DNA of 64,000 bases from JBBQRS01 sp038214535 (GTDB lineage: Bacteria > Chloroflexota > Anaerolineae > CG2-30-64-16), in assembly GCA_038214535.1 (NCBI GenBank), contig JBBQRS010000007.1, forward strand, positions 12,275 to 76,274, written 5' to 3'. Position numbers and translations under genes: made by a program. The notes under the pieces were generated by a model. The model was not told the origin of the DNA and did no database searches. It saw only the letters and a program-made list of their open reading frames with translations. Shown piece after piece: positions 1-9,231 of the stretch (positions within the stretch are counted from its first letter, which is position 1; the number at the start of each line of letters is the position of its first letter).

Positions 1-1
1 G

Positions 2-3000
2 CAGTATCTCGATCAGCCGGGCCAGTCGCGCTGGTATCGCTTTGCGGTGCAGCCGGAGAGCCGGCTGGTGGTCACGTTGACCGACCTGCCCGCGAACTAC
101 GACCTGACGGTGTACCGCGATATCGCGGCGGCGTTCAAGGACGTCACGTCGCAGGCCGACCTGGTGCAACTGGGCGCAGAGTTCGCGCCGGATGCGTTCT
201 CACCGGACGCGTTCAGCCCGGACGCGTTCTCGCCGGACGCGTTTTCACCGGACGCGTTCTCGCCCGATGCGTTCAGCCCGGACGCGTTCTCACCGGACGC
301 GTTCAGTCCCGATGCCTTCTCGCCGGACGCGTTTTCCCCGGATGCGTTCTCACCCGACGCGTTCAGCCCGGATGCCTTCTCGCCCGATGCGTTCAGCCCG
401 GACGCCTTCTCGCCTGACGCATTCAGCCCGGATGCCTTCTCGCCTGACGCATTCAGCCCCGATGCCTTCTCGAGCGCGCAGATGCGCAGCCTGATCGCGG
501 TGTCGGCGTTCAGTGGGACGGCCGGCGAAGGCATCTCGCTGAATACGCACCTCAACACGGGCGAATACTACGTGCGGGTGCGCGGGCGGAGCGGCGCGTT
601 TGATCCGAATGCGCCGTTTACCCTGGGCGTCGCCCTGTTGACCGGTGTCTGCCGTGACGTTGCGCCGGTTGCCGTGCCCTCCTCCACGACGCCCGTCGCG
701 GGCGGCTATCGCACCATCGTGCTGACCGACCCCGGCCGGCTCGAAGGCGATGCCGCCGCGCAGGCCGCGCTGCAAGCGCGCCTTGCGGAGTTCATCGCTC
801 GGCCCGAAGTGCAGGGCGTCGTGGTAGACGTGAGCAGCGATGCACTCGTCGCGGCGGCCAACGCGCAGGCCGACCTGTATACCGCGTGTCCTTACGCGAA
901 GAATCAGGTTGCCGAAGCCGTGCGCGAGATTGTGGACGCGTATCGCGACGTCAACCCATTGGAATACGTGGTGATCGTCGGCGGCGATGATGTGATCCCG
1001 TTCTTCCGCCATCCCGACCAGGCGCTTCTGGCGGGCGAGGTGAACTACGCGCCGCCGGTGCTGGATAACACGACGTCACAGGCGAGCCTGCGCCAGAACT
1101 ACGTGTTGAGCCAGGATGATTACGGCGCGGCGCTGGAAATCGCCGTCAAAGATGATGCGTTCCCTGCGCCGGGGCTGGCCGTGGGCCGGCTGGTAGAGAC
1201 GGCGGGCGAGGCGAGCGGGATGCTGGCGGCATACCTGGCGACACCGGATGGCGTGGTCTCCGCGCCGCAGCGCACGCTGGTTACGGGTTATGACTTCCTG
1301 GAAGATGCGGCGCGGGCCGTGCAGACCGAGTTCGAGGCGGCGACCGGTTTCCCGGCGGATACGCTGATCACGCCGCGAGACGCCTCACCGTTAGATCCCG
1401 CATCCTGGACGGCCCAGGACTTGAGCGCTGCGCTGTTGGGCCAGCGAAATGACCTGGTCTTCCTGGCCGGTCACTTCTCCGCTTCCAGCGCGCTGGCCGC
1501 CGACTACGCGACGCGCTTGCGAACCTCCGATCTTCTGGCCGCGCCGGTGGATCTGAGCAACACAATCGTCTTCAGTGCCGGGTGTCATTCGGGCTACAAC
1601 ATCGTCAACGCGCACGGCGTCCCCGGCGTCACGCAAGAGCCGGATTGGGCGCAGGCGTTTGCCCGTAAGGGGGCCACCCTGATCGCGGGGACGGGCTATC
1701 AGTATGGCGATACGGACTTCCTGAAATACAGCGAGGAGTTGTACTACCAGTTCAGTCGTAAGCTGCGCACCGGCGCCGGCCCGGTTGCCGTGGGCAAGGC
1801 GCTGACTGCGGCGAAGCAGGCCTATCTGGCGAGCATGCCACAGTTGCGGGGCATTGACGAGAAGGCGCTGCTCGAAGCAACGCTCTTCGGCCTGCCGATG
1901 CTTAGCATCAACTTGCCCGGCGAGCGCCTGCCCGCCGGCGGCGAGCCGCCGATCATCGGCGGCCTCAACGGTTATGCGACAAACCCCGGCGCGACGTTGG
2001 GACTGGCCTACAGCGACGTGGCGCTCACGCCGACCCTGACGCAACAGACGGTGCAACTGACGAACGTCCAGGACGGCGGGCTGGTCACTGCGACTTACCT
2101 CACCGGCTCCGACGGCGTCGCGGGCGGCCCTGCCGAACCGGTTCTACCGCTGGAGGTCTACAACGTCAGCGTCCCGAATACGGTCTTGCGCGGCGTCGGC
2201 TTCCGCGGCGGCGCATATACGGATCTGGCGAACATCCTGCCGCTGGTGGGCGCGGCGACCACCGAAGTGCGCGGGGTTCATGCGCCCTTCCCGATAGACA
2301 TCTTCTACCCGGTGCGGCTGGCGAACCTGAATTATTTCGACGCCCTGACGAATCCGGTTGATGGTGAAACGCGCGTGATGCTGACGCCGGCGCAGTTCAA
2401 ATCGTCCGTGCCCGGTTCACCGACTGGCACGCTACGGCGCTACGACCGGGTAGACATGCGGCTGTTCTACAGCGGCAACGTCTCGGTCTATGGCGGCGGC
2501 AGCCAACCCGCGCTGGCGGGCGCGCCCGCGATTGTGAGCGTGACGTCGGACGTGAGCGACACACAGGCACAGATCGTGGTGCGCGCTGCGGGCAACCCGG
2601 CGGCCGGCATCCAGGGGGTCTGGGTCACGTACACGGCGACCGAAGGCCCCTTCGCCGGAGCCTGGCAATCGCTGGACTTGACGCAAAGCCCGACCGATTC
2701 GTCGGTTTGGAACGGCGTGCTGGAACTGGGCGCGACGCCCGCGGATGCCGTGCGTTTCATCGTCCAGGCCGTGAACGGCGTTGGGCTGGTCACGCTGGAC
2801 GCCAATCTGGGCGCATATTACGTGCCGGGGCGCGCCGATCAGCCGACGGAGCCGACGACCATCACGGTGGAGACGCCCGTCTCGACCGGTCTCTACGGCT
2901 CTCAGGTGGGGGTCAGCGCGGCGCTGGCCGCCGGTGGGACGCCGCTGTCCGGTTTGCCGGTGACGTTCCGGCTCGGCCCACAGAGCCGGCTGGCGTTTAC

Positions 3001-3838
3001 CGACGGCGCCGGGCGCGCCACCGCGACGCTGTCGTTGCTGGGCATTCCGGGGTCGAATGCGTTGCGGGCTTCCTTCGGAGGAACTGCACTGTACATCGCG
3101 TCGTCGTCAACCGCGCCGTTCGACATCCAAAAGCAACCAACGGCCCTGACGCTCGACCTCTCTGCCGGTAACCCGCCGGTCACGGCGACGTTGACGGATG
3201 GGACGGGCCGGCGGATGGGCGAAAAGACGGTCTTCTTCGTGATTACGGGTGCGGGGGGCAGTTACGCCGCGGCGGAGATCACCGACTATGCCGGTCGGGC
3301 TTTCTTGACGAGCGCGCCGCTGCCGCCGGGCGACTACACCGTGACCGCGTATTTCAGCGGCGTGGTTCCGTTGCCGTCGGCCACCCTGATGTTGACGGAC
3401 GAGCGTTATGAACCCTCGACCGCGAGCGCGAGCTTCACGATTGCCGCAAACGCCGGGCCGTTGTGCGACGCTGCATACGCGGTTCCGGGCTACCTGTGGT
3501 CTCCCGATAAGCAACTCCATGCGATCACTGTCATGGGCATCACATACCCGGACGGCGATCCTGTCACAATAACAATCACCGGCATCCGTCAGGATGAGCC
3601 GGTCGGACGCGGCAAACTCAGCCCCGACGGGCAGGGCGTGGGAACCTCGATGGCCGAGGTTCGTTCGGAGCGCAACGGCAAGGGCGACGGTCGCGTCTAT
3701 CACATCTACTTCGCGGCGACGGATACCGCGGGCGCTGCGTGCAACGGCGAGGTTCGCGTGGGCGTGACGCACGATCAGGGCGGTTCACTGGATGCCATTG
3801 ACGGCGGCCCGATCTATGATTCGACGATTCCCGATTGA
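2..3838 (+). CDS. Secreted gingipain/caspase-like (C25-type) protein with PDAFS repeats, 5' partial
   Basis: The frame is open from base 2, so the true start and signal peptide lie left of the window; GTG at 47 is not a believable start. Order of parts: the end of a PPC-like beta-domain (SRWYRFAVQPESRLVV), 19 copies of a PDAFS pentapeptide, a second beta stretch, then a caspase-haemoglobinase-like region containing EYVVIVGGDDVIPFF, a likely catalytic His in FLAGHFS (codon 1472-1474) and a likely catalytic Cys in FSAGCHSGYN (codon 1583-1585). The C-terminal third is bacterial Ig-like (about 2840-3140) and further beta domains. His and Cys placement matches peptidase family C25, but the substrate is unknown. 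No C-terminal anchor is visible. A cNMP-binding gene follows after 38 bases. The peptidase call is inference from motifs. Confidence 0.7.
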   Translation, partial: QYLDQPGQSRWYRFAVQPESRLVVTLTDLPANYDLTVYRDIAAAFKDVTSQADLVQLGAEFAPDAFSPDAFSPDAFSPDAFSPDAFSPDAFSPDAFSPDAFSPDAFSPDAFSPDAFSPDAFSPDAFSPDAFSPDAFSPDAFSPDAFSPDAFSPDAFSSAQMRSLIAVSAFSGTAGEGISLNTHLNTGEYYVRVRGRSGAFDPNAPFTLGVALLTGVCRDVAPVAVPSSTTPVAGGYRTIVLTDPGRLEGDAAAQAALQARLAEFIARPEVQGVVVDVSSDALVAAANAQADLYTACPYAKNQVAEAVREIVDAYRDVNPLEYVVIVGGDDVIPFFRHPDQALLAGEVNYAPPVLDNTTSQASLRQNYVLSQDDYGAALEIAVKDDAFPAPGLAVGRLVETAGEASGMLAAYLATPDGVVSAPQRTLVTGYDFLEDAARAVQTEFEAATGFPADTLITPRDASPLDPASWTAQDLSAALLGQRNDLVFLAGHFSASSALAADYATRLRTSDLLAAPVDLSNTIVFSAGCHSGYNIVNAHGVPGVTQEPDWAQAFARKGATLIAGTGYQYGDTDFLKYSEELYYQFSRKLRTGAGPVAVGKALTAAKQAYLASMPQLRGIDEKALLEATLFGLPMLSINLPGERLPAGGEPPIIGGLNGYATNPGATLGLAYSDVALTPTLTQQTVQLTNVQDGGLVTATYLTGSDGVAGGPAEPVLPLEVYNVSVPNTVLRGVGFRGGAYTDLANILPLVGAATTEVRGVHAPFPIDIFYPVRLANLNYFDALTNPVDGETRVMLTPAQFKSSVPGSPTGTLRRYDRVDMRLFYSGNVSVYGGGSQPALAGAPAIVSVTSDVSDTQAQIVVRAAGNPAAGIQGVWVTYTATEGPFAGAWQSLDLTQSPTDSSVWNGVLELGATPADAVRFIVQAVNGVGLVTLDANLGAYYVPGRADQPTEPTTITVETPVSTGLYGSQVGVSAALAAGGTPLSGLPVTFRLGPQSRLAFTDGAGRATATLSLLGIPGSNALRASFGGTALYIASSSTAPFDIQKQPTALTLDLSAGNPPVTATLTDGTGRRMGEKTVFFVITGAGGSYAAAEITDYAGRAFLTSAPLPPGDYTVTAYFSGVVPLPSATLMLTDERYEPSTASASFTIAANAGPLCDAAYAVPGYLWSPDKQLHAITVMGITYPDGDPVTITITGIRQDEPVGRGKLSPDGQGVGTSMAEVRSERNGKGDGRVYHIYFAATDTAGAACNGEVRVGVTHDQGGSLDAIDGGPIYDSTIPD
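191..475 (+). repeat. 19 tandem 15-bp units encoding DAFSP
   Basis: Nineteen uninterrupted in-frame units of about 15 bp encode (P)DAFS. The peptide is invariant while codons vary: Ser uses TCA, TCG, TCC, AGC and AGT, Phe TTC/TTT, and Ala GCG/GCC/GCA. From about unit 12 the Ser codons alternate strictly AGC/TCG, so the 3' half is really a 30-bp repeat. Because the unit is a multiple of three, other frames stay open through it. Confidence 0.97.
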
Positions 3839-3876
3839 TTCACAGCACCCACACACAATTCACGGAGACGCGCACC

Positions 3877-4239
3877 ATGCACAGTAATCTGGAGTTATTT
3901 CGCAACGAGAGGAATCTCGAAGTTTTCAAGGCCGGTGAGGTCATCTTCCGCCAGGGCGATGAAGGCGACTGTATGTACGTTTTGTTGGATGGAGAGGTGG
4001 ACATCTACGCGCAAGGCAAACATATCAACACCTTGCGCGCCGGCGAGATCTTCGGTGAGATGGCCCTGATTGACGACCAACCGCGCAGCGGATCGGCCAT
4101 TGCCAACACCGATTGTCGCGTGGCTGAGGTTGACCGCAGGCGATTCACGTTCCTGGTGCAACAGACCCCCTTCTTCTCTCTCGAAGTCATGCACGTGATG
4201 GCGGAACGCTTGCGCGGCTTCCTTCAACCGCAGGCCTGA
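3877..4239 (+). CDS. Stand-alone cyclic nucleotide-binding domain protein
   Basis: A 120-residue protein that is essentially one Crp/FNR-type cNMP-binding beta-roll. It has GDEGDCMYVLLDGEVDIY at the front and a phosphate-binding cassette FGEMALIDDQPRSGSA with the Gly-Glu and Arg-Ser residues expected of a ligand-competent site. There is no DNA-binding helix-turn-helix, membrane segment or enzyme domain, so it probably acts as a ligand sensor through protein contacts. I chose ATG 3877 because GGAG sits at 3864-3867; an upstream TTG at 3835 would overlap the previous stop and lacks a ribosome site. It lies 38 bases after the protease gene and 23 bases before a nucleotide-cyclase-domain gene, which suggests a shared signalling unit. 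The ligand (cAMP, cGMP or other) cannot be told from sequence. Confidence 0.85.
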   Translation: MHSNLELFRNERNLEVFKAGEVIFRQGDEGDCMYVLLDGEVDIYAQGKHINTLRAGEIFGEMALIDDQPRSGSAIANTDCRVAEVDRRRFTFLVQQTPFFSLEVMHVMAERLRGFLQPQA

Positions 4240-4262
4240 CCGCCAGGGTCGGGCGCTCCCCC

Positions 4263-7200
4263 GTGTACGAGACGCTTTCGCTCTACGTTCCGATGGACCG
4301 GCGACAGGCCCTGGCAAAGGGCCTGTCGCTCCCCGATCGCGCCGACGGCGCGGCGCTTTTCGCCGACATCTCCGGGTTCACCGCGCTGACGGAGGCGTTG
4401 GCGCGCGATCTGGGGCCGCAACGCGGCGCAGAAGAGCTGACGGTTCACCTCAGCAGCGTCTATGATGCGCTGATCTGCGAGCTGGATCGCTACGGCGGCA
4501 GCGTCATCGGGTTCGCCGGCGACGCGATCACGTGTTGGTTGGCTGGCGATGATGGAGCCCGCGCGACGGCCTGCGCGCTCGACATGCACCGGGCAATGGC
4601 ACGCTTTGCGGCGGTCGCGATCCCATCGGGCGGCACGGTCTCGCTGGGGATGAAGGTTGCGGTGGCGACGGGCAGCGCCCGGCGTTTCCTCATCGGCAAC
4701 CCCCAGGTGCAAGTGCGTGATGTCCTCGCCGGCTCCATTCTGGATCGGCTGGCGTCTGCCGAACATGAGGCCCGGCGCGGCGAGATCCTCCTCGATGCGG
4801 ATACCGCAGATCAACTGATTGCGCAGGTGCAGATTCGCGAATGGCGCACGAGCGCCGCGGGTGAGCGGTTCGGCGTCGTAGCCCGGCTCCTGATGCCTGC
4901 ACGGCCCGCGCCCTGGGATGTGGCCGCGGTCGGCAAGGTGGACGACCTGACCGTCCGCCCCTTCCTGTTACCCCCGGTCTATGAGCGCCTGCGCAGCGGG
5001 CAGGGCGATTTCCTGGCCGAACTGCGGCCGGCGGTCGCGCTCTTTCTGCAATTCGGCGGGATTGATTACGACCACGACCTCGACGCCGAGGCTCGGCTGG
5101 ATGCCTTTGTGCGTCGCGTCCAGGAGATCCTGGGCCGCTATGAGGGAAACCTGATTCAGCTCGCGATGGGCGACAAGGGCAGCTATATCTACGCCGCGTT
5201 CGGCGCGCCGCAAGCGCACGAAGATGACGTCATTCGGGCCGTATCCGCCGCCGAGGAATTGCGCCACGCCGGCGATGGGCTGGTGACCGGCGTCAAGCTC
5301 GGTGTGGCCCAGGGCGTGATGCGCACCGGCGCGTATGGCGGGCGGACGCGCCGCACGTATGATGTGCTGGGCGACAACGTGAACCTCGCCGCCCGGTTGA
5401 TGCAGGCCGCCGAACCGGGGCAGGTGTTGGTTCCGCAGAAAATGGCCGAATCCACGCAGCAGGAGTTCGACTGGCAGACGCTGCCGGATATCGCCGTCAA
5501 AGGCAAGCAGGGCGCGTTCGCCGTTCGCGCCCTGCTTGGGCCACGGGCGCGTGGCGCAGGCGCGCCTGAGCTGGCTGCGCAGTTGCCGATGGTCGGGCGT
5601 GAGGCCGAGCTCGAACAGATCGAAGACAGTCTGGCCCTGACGCTTACGGCTGAGGGTCAGATCATCGGCGTGACGGGCGAGGCCGGCATGGGCAAGTCGC
5701 GCCTGGTGTCGGAGGCGATCCGGCTGGGCCATGAGCGCGGGATGACGGTGCTGTGGGGCCAGGCCGAATCCTATGGCACGAATACCAGCTATCTCGTGTG
5801 GCAGACGATCTGGCGCAGCTTCTTCGGGATTGACCCGTTGTTGAGTTCGAGTGAGGAACCGGTCAGCCCGGAGCGCCTGCTGCAACACGTCGAAGCGCAA
5901 CTCGCGGCGATAGACGTCTTGCTCGTACCCCGCGCGCCGCTGCTGGGCGCAGTCCTTAACTTACCCCTGCCCGACAATGAGTTGACGCAAACCTTCGATG
6001 CCAAGCTGCGCAAGACCTCGCTGGAGGCACTGCTGGCCGATTGCCTGCGCGCCCGCGCCCGGGAAGCGCCGATCATGCTGGTGCTCGACGAGTGCCACTG
6101 GATTGACCCGCTCTCGCACGATCTGCTGGAAATTGCCGGCCGGCTGACGGCGCGCCTCCCGATCATGGTGGTTACTGCATATCGCCCGCCCGAGCTGCAT
6201 AGCTTCACGGCTCGCGCCGAGGGCGCGGGGGAATCTCAGGGGCTGCGCGTCAACCGCCTGCCGAATTTCCACGAGATTCGTCTGACCGGTTTCACGCCTG
6301 CTCAGGCCGAAGAGTTGATCGGCCTCAAGCTGGAGCAGTTTTTTGGCTCGCGCTTCGATATCCCGGGCGCGTTGGTGCGGCGCATCACTGAGCGCGCGGA
6401 GGGGAACCCCTTCTATATCGCCGAGTTGCTGAACTACCTGCAAGACCGCGGCATTGCCCCCCATGACACCGCAGCGCTGGCGCAACTCGACCTGCCCGCC
6501 AGCCTGCATCGGCTGATCCTGGCCCGCATTGATCAACTGACGGATAGCCAACGGACGGCCTTGCGTGTAGCCAGCGTGGTGGGGCGGCAGTTCCGGGCGG
6601 TGGTCGTGTGGGGTTCATGCCCGCAATGCGGAGAATTGGAAAGCATTACCGAGGACCTGAGCGTGTTGAGCCGGCTCGAGCTGACGCTGTTGGAAGGCGA
6701 ACCGGACCTGACCTATCTGTTCAAGCACATCGTTACGCAGGAAGTTGCCTACGAGAGCCTGACCTATGCGATGCGGGCCATTCTGCACAATCAGATCGGT
6801 GAGTATCTCGAAGAACAGTTTGGCGTTGAGCGCGATCAGTACCTCGATCTCTTGGCGTTTCACTTTGACCGCACGGGGAACGAGCCGAAGCGCCGCGAAT
6901 ATTTGTTGCGCGCGGGGAAGGCGGCGCAACAAAACTATGCCGGCGCGGTCGCCATTGGTTATTACCGCCGGGCCTTGCCGTTACTCGAAGAAGCGGAGCA
7001 GATTGAGACGCTGCTGCGGTTGGGCCAGGTGCTCGAAATCATGGGGAAATGGACGGAGGCGGCCGAAGTCTACAATCAGGCGCTCGATCTTTCGGCGCAA
7101 CTCGGCGACGGGCTGAGGCAGGCGCGTTGCGAGATCGCCATCGGTGAGTTGCATCGCAAGCAGGGCGCCTATGACGACGCCGTAGACTGGCTGGAACGCG

Positions 7201-7994
7201 CGCGCGGCGAATTCGAGGCGCTGGGTGACACGGCGGGGATCGGTCAAGCGTTGCACATTGAAGGCTCCATCGCCGCGCAGCAGGGCGAATACGTCCGCGC
7301 CCACGAGCTTTACGAGCACAGCCTCGATCTCCGGCGCCGGCTCGATGACCGCCCACAGATCGCCAACCTCCTCAACAACCTCGGCATCGTGGCGCGTTCC
7401 CTGGGCGACTTCGGTCAGGCGCAACGGCTCTATGAGGAAAGCCTGGCGATCCGCCGCACGCTGAACGACCGCCGGGCGATTGCCGTATCTCTGAACAATC
7501 TGGGCAATCTGGCGCGCCATCGCGAGCAATACGAAGAAGCCCGCGCCCGGCTCGAAGAAGCCGTGCTCTTGCAGCGTGAGGTGGGCGACCGGCACTATCT
7601 GGCGAACGCGCTGAACAACCTGGGCAACGTGGCGCGCGATCAGGGGGATCACGCGGCGGCGCAGACGCTTTATGCCGAAAGTCTCGCCATCAACCGGGAG
7701 TTGGGCGACGCATGGCAGTTGGCTTATCTCATCGAGGATATCGGTGTGCTGACGGCCCGCGATGCCAACCCGGTGCGCGCTCTGCGGCTGGTCGGCGCAG
7801 CAGACGGATTGCGTGAAGCCATCGGCGCGCCGCGCTCACCGGCGGAACAGGCCACGCTGGATGGGAATGTGCGGGTTGCGATTGCATCCCTTTCCGCGAC
7901 CGAGCAGGCGGATGCTCTGCGCCTGGGTCGCGAGACGCCGCTGGATGCCGTGCTCGATGACGCGAGCAGCTATTGCGCGATCCGGGCTGCGTGA
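4263..7994 (+). CDS. Tandem cyclase-homology domain, AAA ATPase and TPR signalling protein
   Basis: A 1,243-residue soluble protein. The first class III cyclase homology domain (about residues 25-190) keeps both metal-binding Asp (D35 in ADISGF, D87 in FAGDAIT). The second (about 240-425) has a degenerate metal site (LQFGGIDYD) but keeps the Asn/Arg region in VLGDNVNLAAR (about 370). A P-loop ATPase follows, with Walker A GEAGMGKS (about 471-478) and Walker B IMLVLDECHWID. Tetratricopeptide repeats fill about 895-1190, including near-identical LNNLGN-VAR turns. This resembles the family of adenylate/guanylate cyclases fused to predicted ATPases and TPRs. Complementary domains could form one active and one regulatory site. 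The start is GTG 4263. Whether it makes cAMP or another cyclic nucleotide is open. Confidence 0.85.
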   Translation: MYETLSLYVPMDRRQALAKGLSLPDRADGAALFADISGFTALTEALARDLGPQRGAEELTVHLSSVYDALICELDRYGGSVIGFAGDAITCWLAGDDGARATACALDMHRAMARFAAVAIPSGGTVSLGMKVAVATGSARRFLIGNPQVQVRDVLAGSILDRLASAEHEARRGEILLDADTADQLIAQVQIREWRTSAAGERFGVVARLLMPARPAPWDVAAVGKVDDLTVRPFLLPPVYERLRSGQGDFLAELRPAVALFLQFGGIDYDHDLDAEARLDAFVRRVQEILGRYEGNLIQLAMGDKGSYIYAAFGAPQAHEDDVIRAVSAAEELRHAGDGLVTGVKLGVAQGVMRTGAYGGRTRRTYDVLGDNVNLAARLMQAAEPGQVLVPQKMAESTQQEFDWQTLPDIAVKGKQGAFAVRALLGPRARGAGAPELAAQLPMVGREAELEQIEDSLALTLTAEGQIIGVTGEAGMGKSRLVSEAIRLGHERGMTVLWGQAESYGTNTSYLVWQTIWRSFFGIDPLLSSSEEPVSPERLLQHVEAQLAAIDVLLVPRAPLLGAVLNLPLPDNELTQTFDAKLRKTSLEALLADCLRARAREAPIMLVLDECHWIDPLSHDLLEIAGRLTARLPIMVVTAYRPPELHSFTARAEGAGESQGLRVNRLPNFHEIRLTGFTPAQAEELIGLKLEQFFGSRFDIPGALVRRITERAEGNPFYIAELLNYLQDRGIAPHDTAALAQLDLPASLHRLILARIDQLTDSQRTALRVASVVGRQFRAVVVWGSCPQCGELESITEDLSVLSRLELTLLEGEPDLTYLFKHIVTQEVAYESLTYAMRAILHNQIGEYLEEQFGVERDQYLDLLAFHFDRTGNEPKRREYLLRAGKAAQQNYAGAVAIGYYRRALPLLEEAEQIETLLRLGQVLEIMGKWTEAAEVYNQALDLSAQLGDGLRQARCEIAIGELHRKQGAYDDAVDWLERARGEFEALGDTAGIGQALHIEGSIAAQQGEYVRAHELYEHSLDLRRRLDDRPQIANLLNNLGIVARSLGDFGQAQRLYEESLAIRRTLNDRRAIAVSLNNLGNLARHREQYEEARARLEEAVLLQREVGDRHYLANALNNLGNVARDQGDHAAAQTLYAESLAINRELGDAWQLAYLIEDIGVLTARDANPVRALRLVGAADGLREAIGAPRSPAEQATLDGNVRVAIASLSATEQADALRLGRETPLDAVLDDASSYCAIRAA

Positions 7995-8014
7995 AATGAA
8001 CGTCTCGTGCAAAA

Positions 8015-8043
8015 TTGCGCGAGTGACTCGTGATGCGTATACT
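8015..8043 (+). promoter_or_regulatory. Sigma-70-like promoter for fba
   Basis: TTGCGC (8015-8020), a 17-bp spacer and TATACT (8038-8043), followed by the aldolase start at 8109 with AAGGAG just upstream. Confidence 0.6.
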
Positions 8044-8108
8044 GGAAACTGACTCGAAATTCACGTAATCACCACCGGCCAACCGGCCGCAAAGGAGTTA
8101 GGAAGAGG

Positions 8109-9065
8109 ATGATCGTTACAACTGCTGATCTTTTCAAGCTGGCCTATGGGAATTACGCCGTCGGCGCTTACAACATCAACAATATGGAACAGGCGCTGGG
8201 TCTTTTCCAGGGCAGCATCGAGGCGCAAGCGCCGCTCATCATTCAGCTCTCTAAGGGCGCGCGGCAGTACGCCGGCGCCAAGATGATCGAAGGCATTATC
8301 CGGGCCGCCGAGCAGATGTACCCCGAGGCCATCTTTGCCGTGCATCTCGATCACGGGGACGAGGCCACCTGCTACGACTGCATTGACTCCGGCTTCTACA
8401 GCTCGGTGATGATTGATGCGTCGCACGAACCTTTCGAAGGCAACGTGGCGACGACGCGCCGCGTCGTCGAGCGCGCCCATGCCAAAGGCTTGAGTGTCGA
8501 GGCGGAAATCGGCCAGTTGGGCGGCGTGGAAGAAGACGTCAAGGTGGATGAGAAGAACGCGCACCTCACCGATCCCCACGAGGCGAAGGCGTTTGTCGAG
8601 CAGAGCGGCTGCGATTCGCTTGCCGTCGCCATCGGCACCAGCCACGGCGCGTACAAGTTCAAGGGCAAGCAAAGCCTGCGCATTGACCGGCTCGCCGAGA
8701 TTCAGGCCGAGTTGCCGGGGTTCCCCCTCGTGATGCACGGCTCATCCTCGGTGCCGCAAGATGAGGTGGCGCGCGTGAACGCGGCGGCCGGCAAGCTCGA
8801 CCCGTCGGCCAGCGGCGTGCAGGAAGAGGACTTTGCCCGCGCCGTGCCGTTGGGCGTCACCAAGGTGAACATTGACACCGATGGCCGCCTGGTCTGGTAT
8901 CGTGTGCACCGCGAGAGTATGCAGGCGCAGCCCGAGTTGATTGACTTCCGCAAGCCCGGCAAGGAGTTCGTGAAGGCGTATGCGGATTTCATCGTACACA
9001 AGAGCGAGGTCCTGGGGTGCGCCGGGCGGCTGGACGAGGTGCGCGCGGCGTTGAGCGGCAAGTAG
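8109..9065 (+). CDS. fba: Class II fructose-bisphosphate aldolase
   Basis: A 318-residue cytosolic metal-dependent aldolase of the TIM-barrel class II family, reversibly splitting fructose 1,6-bisphosphate into glyceraldehyde 3-phosphate and dihydroxyacetone phosphate in glycolysis and gluconeogenesis. Visible motifs: YNINN near the N-terminus, HLDHG at 79-83 (catalytic Asp and zinc His), the acidic strand SVEAEIGQLGG, a zinc His in GTSHGAYKF, and VMHGSSS followed later by KVNIDTD for phosphate binding. Length is normal for the family. ATG 8109 is preceded by a purine-rich ribosome site (AAGGAGTTAGGAAGAGG). It has its own promoter and a strong intrinsic terminator, so it is probably transcribed alone. 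Related tagatose-bisphosphate aldolases share these motifs; the fructose call is the default. Confidence 0.95.
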   Translation: MIVTTADLFKLAYGNYAVGAYNINNMEQALGLFQGSIEAQAPLIIQLSKGARQYAGAKMIEGIIRAAEQMYPEAIFAVHLDHGDEATCYDCIDSGFYSSVMIDASHEPFEGNVATTRRVVERAHAKGLSVEAEIGQLGGVEEDVKVDEKNAHLTDPHEAKAFVEQSGCDSLAVAIGTSHGAYKFKGKQSLRIDRLAEIQAELPGFPLVMHGSSSVPQDEVARVNAAAGKLDPSASGVQEEDFARAVPLGVTKVNIDTDGRLVWYRVHRESMQAQPELIDFRKPGKEFVKAYADFIVHKSEVLGCAGRLDEVRAALSGK

Positions 9066-9095
9066 GCAAGGAAACAAGTAGACAGGTAGACAAGG
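9060..9095 (+). repeat. Dispersed repeat F, copy 1
   Basis: A purine-rich element of AAACAAG/TAGACAGG type blocks starting at the aldolase stop codon; the TAG stop (9063-9065) is part of the element. A second copy lies in opposite orientation at 48507-48545, sharing AGACAGGTAGACAAG. Confidence 0.75.
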
Positions 9096-9133
9096 GGACG
9101 GCAGGGTCCCGGTCAATCTCGTAGAGCAAAGTT

Positions 9134-9175
9134 ACACAGCCCAACCGTGCGTGCGGTCGGGCTGTGTTTTTGTTT
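9134..9175 (+). terminator. Rho-independent terminator of fba
   Basis: A 14-bp stem (9134-9147 with 9154-9167, one mismatch), a 6-base loop, then TTTTTGTTT. It lies after fba and before the convergent arfB. Confidence 0.85.
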
Positions 9176-9231
9176 GGGCCGCGTCAATGTTAGCCGTCAG
9201 GCTTGTAGTCCCACCGTCAGGCGGGGGCGCG

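Noticed and set aside
191..475. Possible CRISPR-like array
   Set aside because: Units are contiguous with no spacers, in frame with a protein, and no cas genes occur.
97..558. Open frames on the minus strand and other plus frames across the PDAFS repeat
   Set aside because: The 15-bp repeat is a multiple of three, so several frames stay open automatically; the encoded peptides are low-complexity and the main frame has the domain structure.
9180..9231. Short CCGTCAGGC repeats (about 9193 and 9214) resembling a palindromic element
   Set aside because: Only a small decayed fragment; too short to place in any repeat family.
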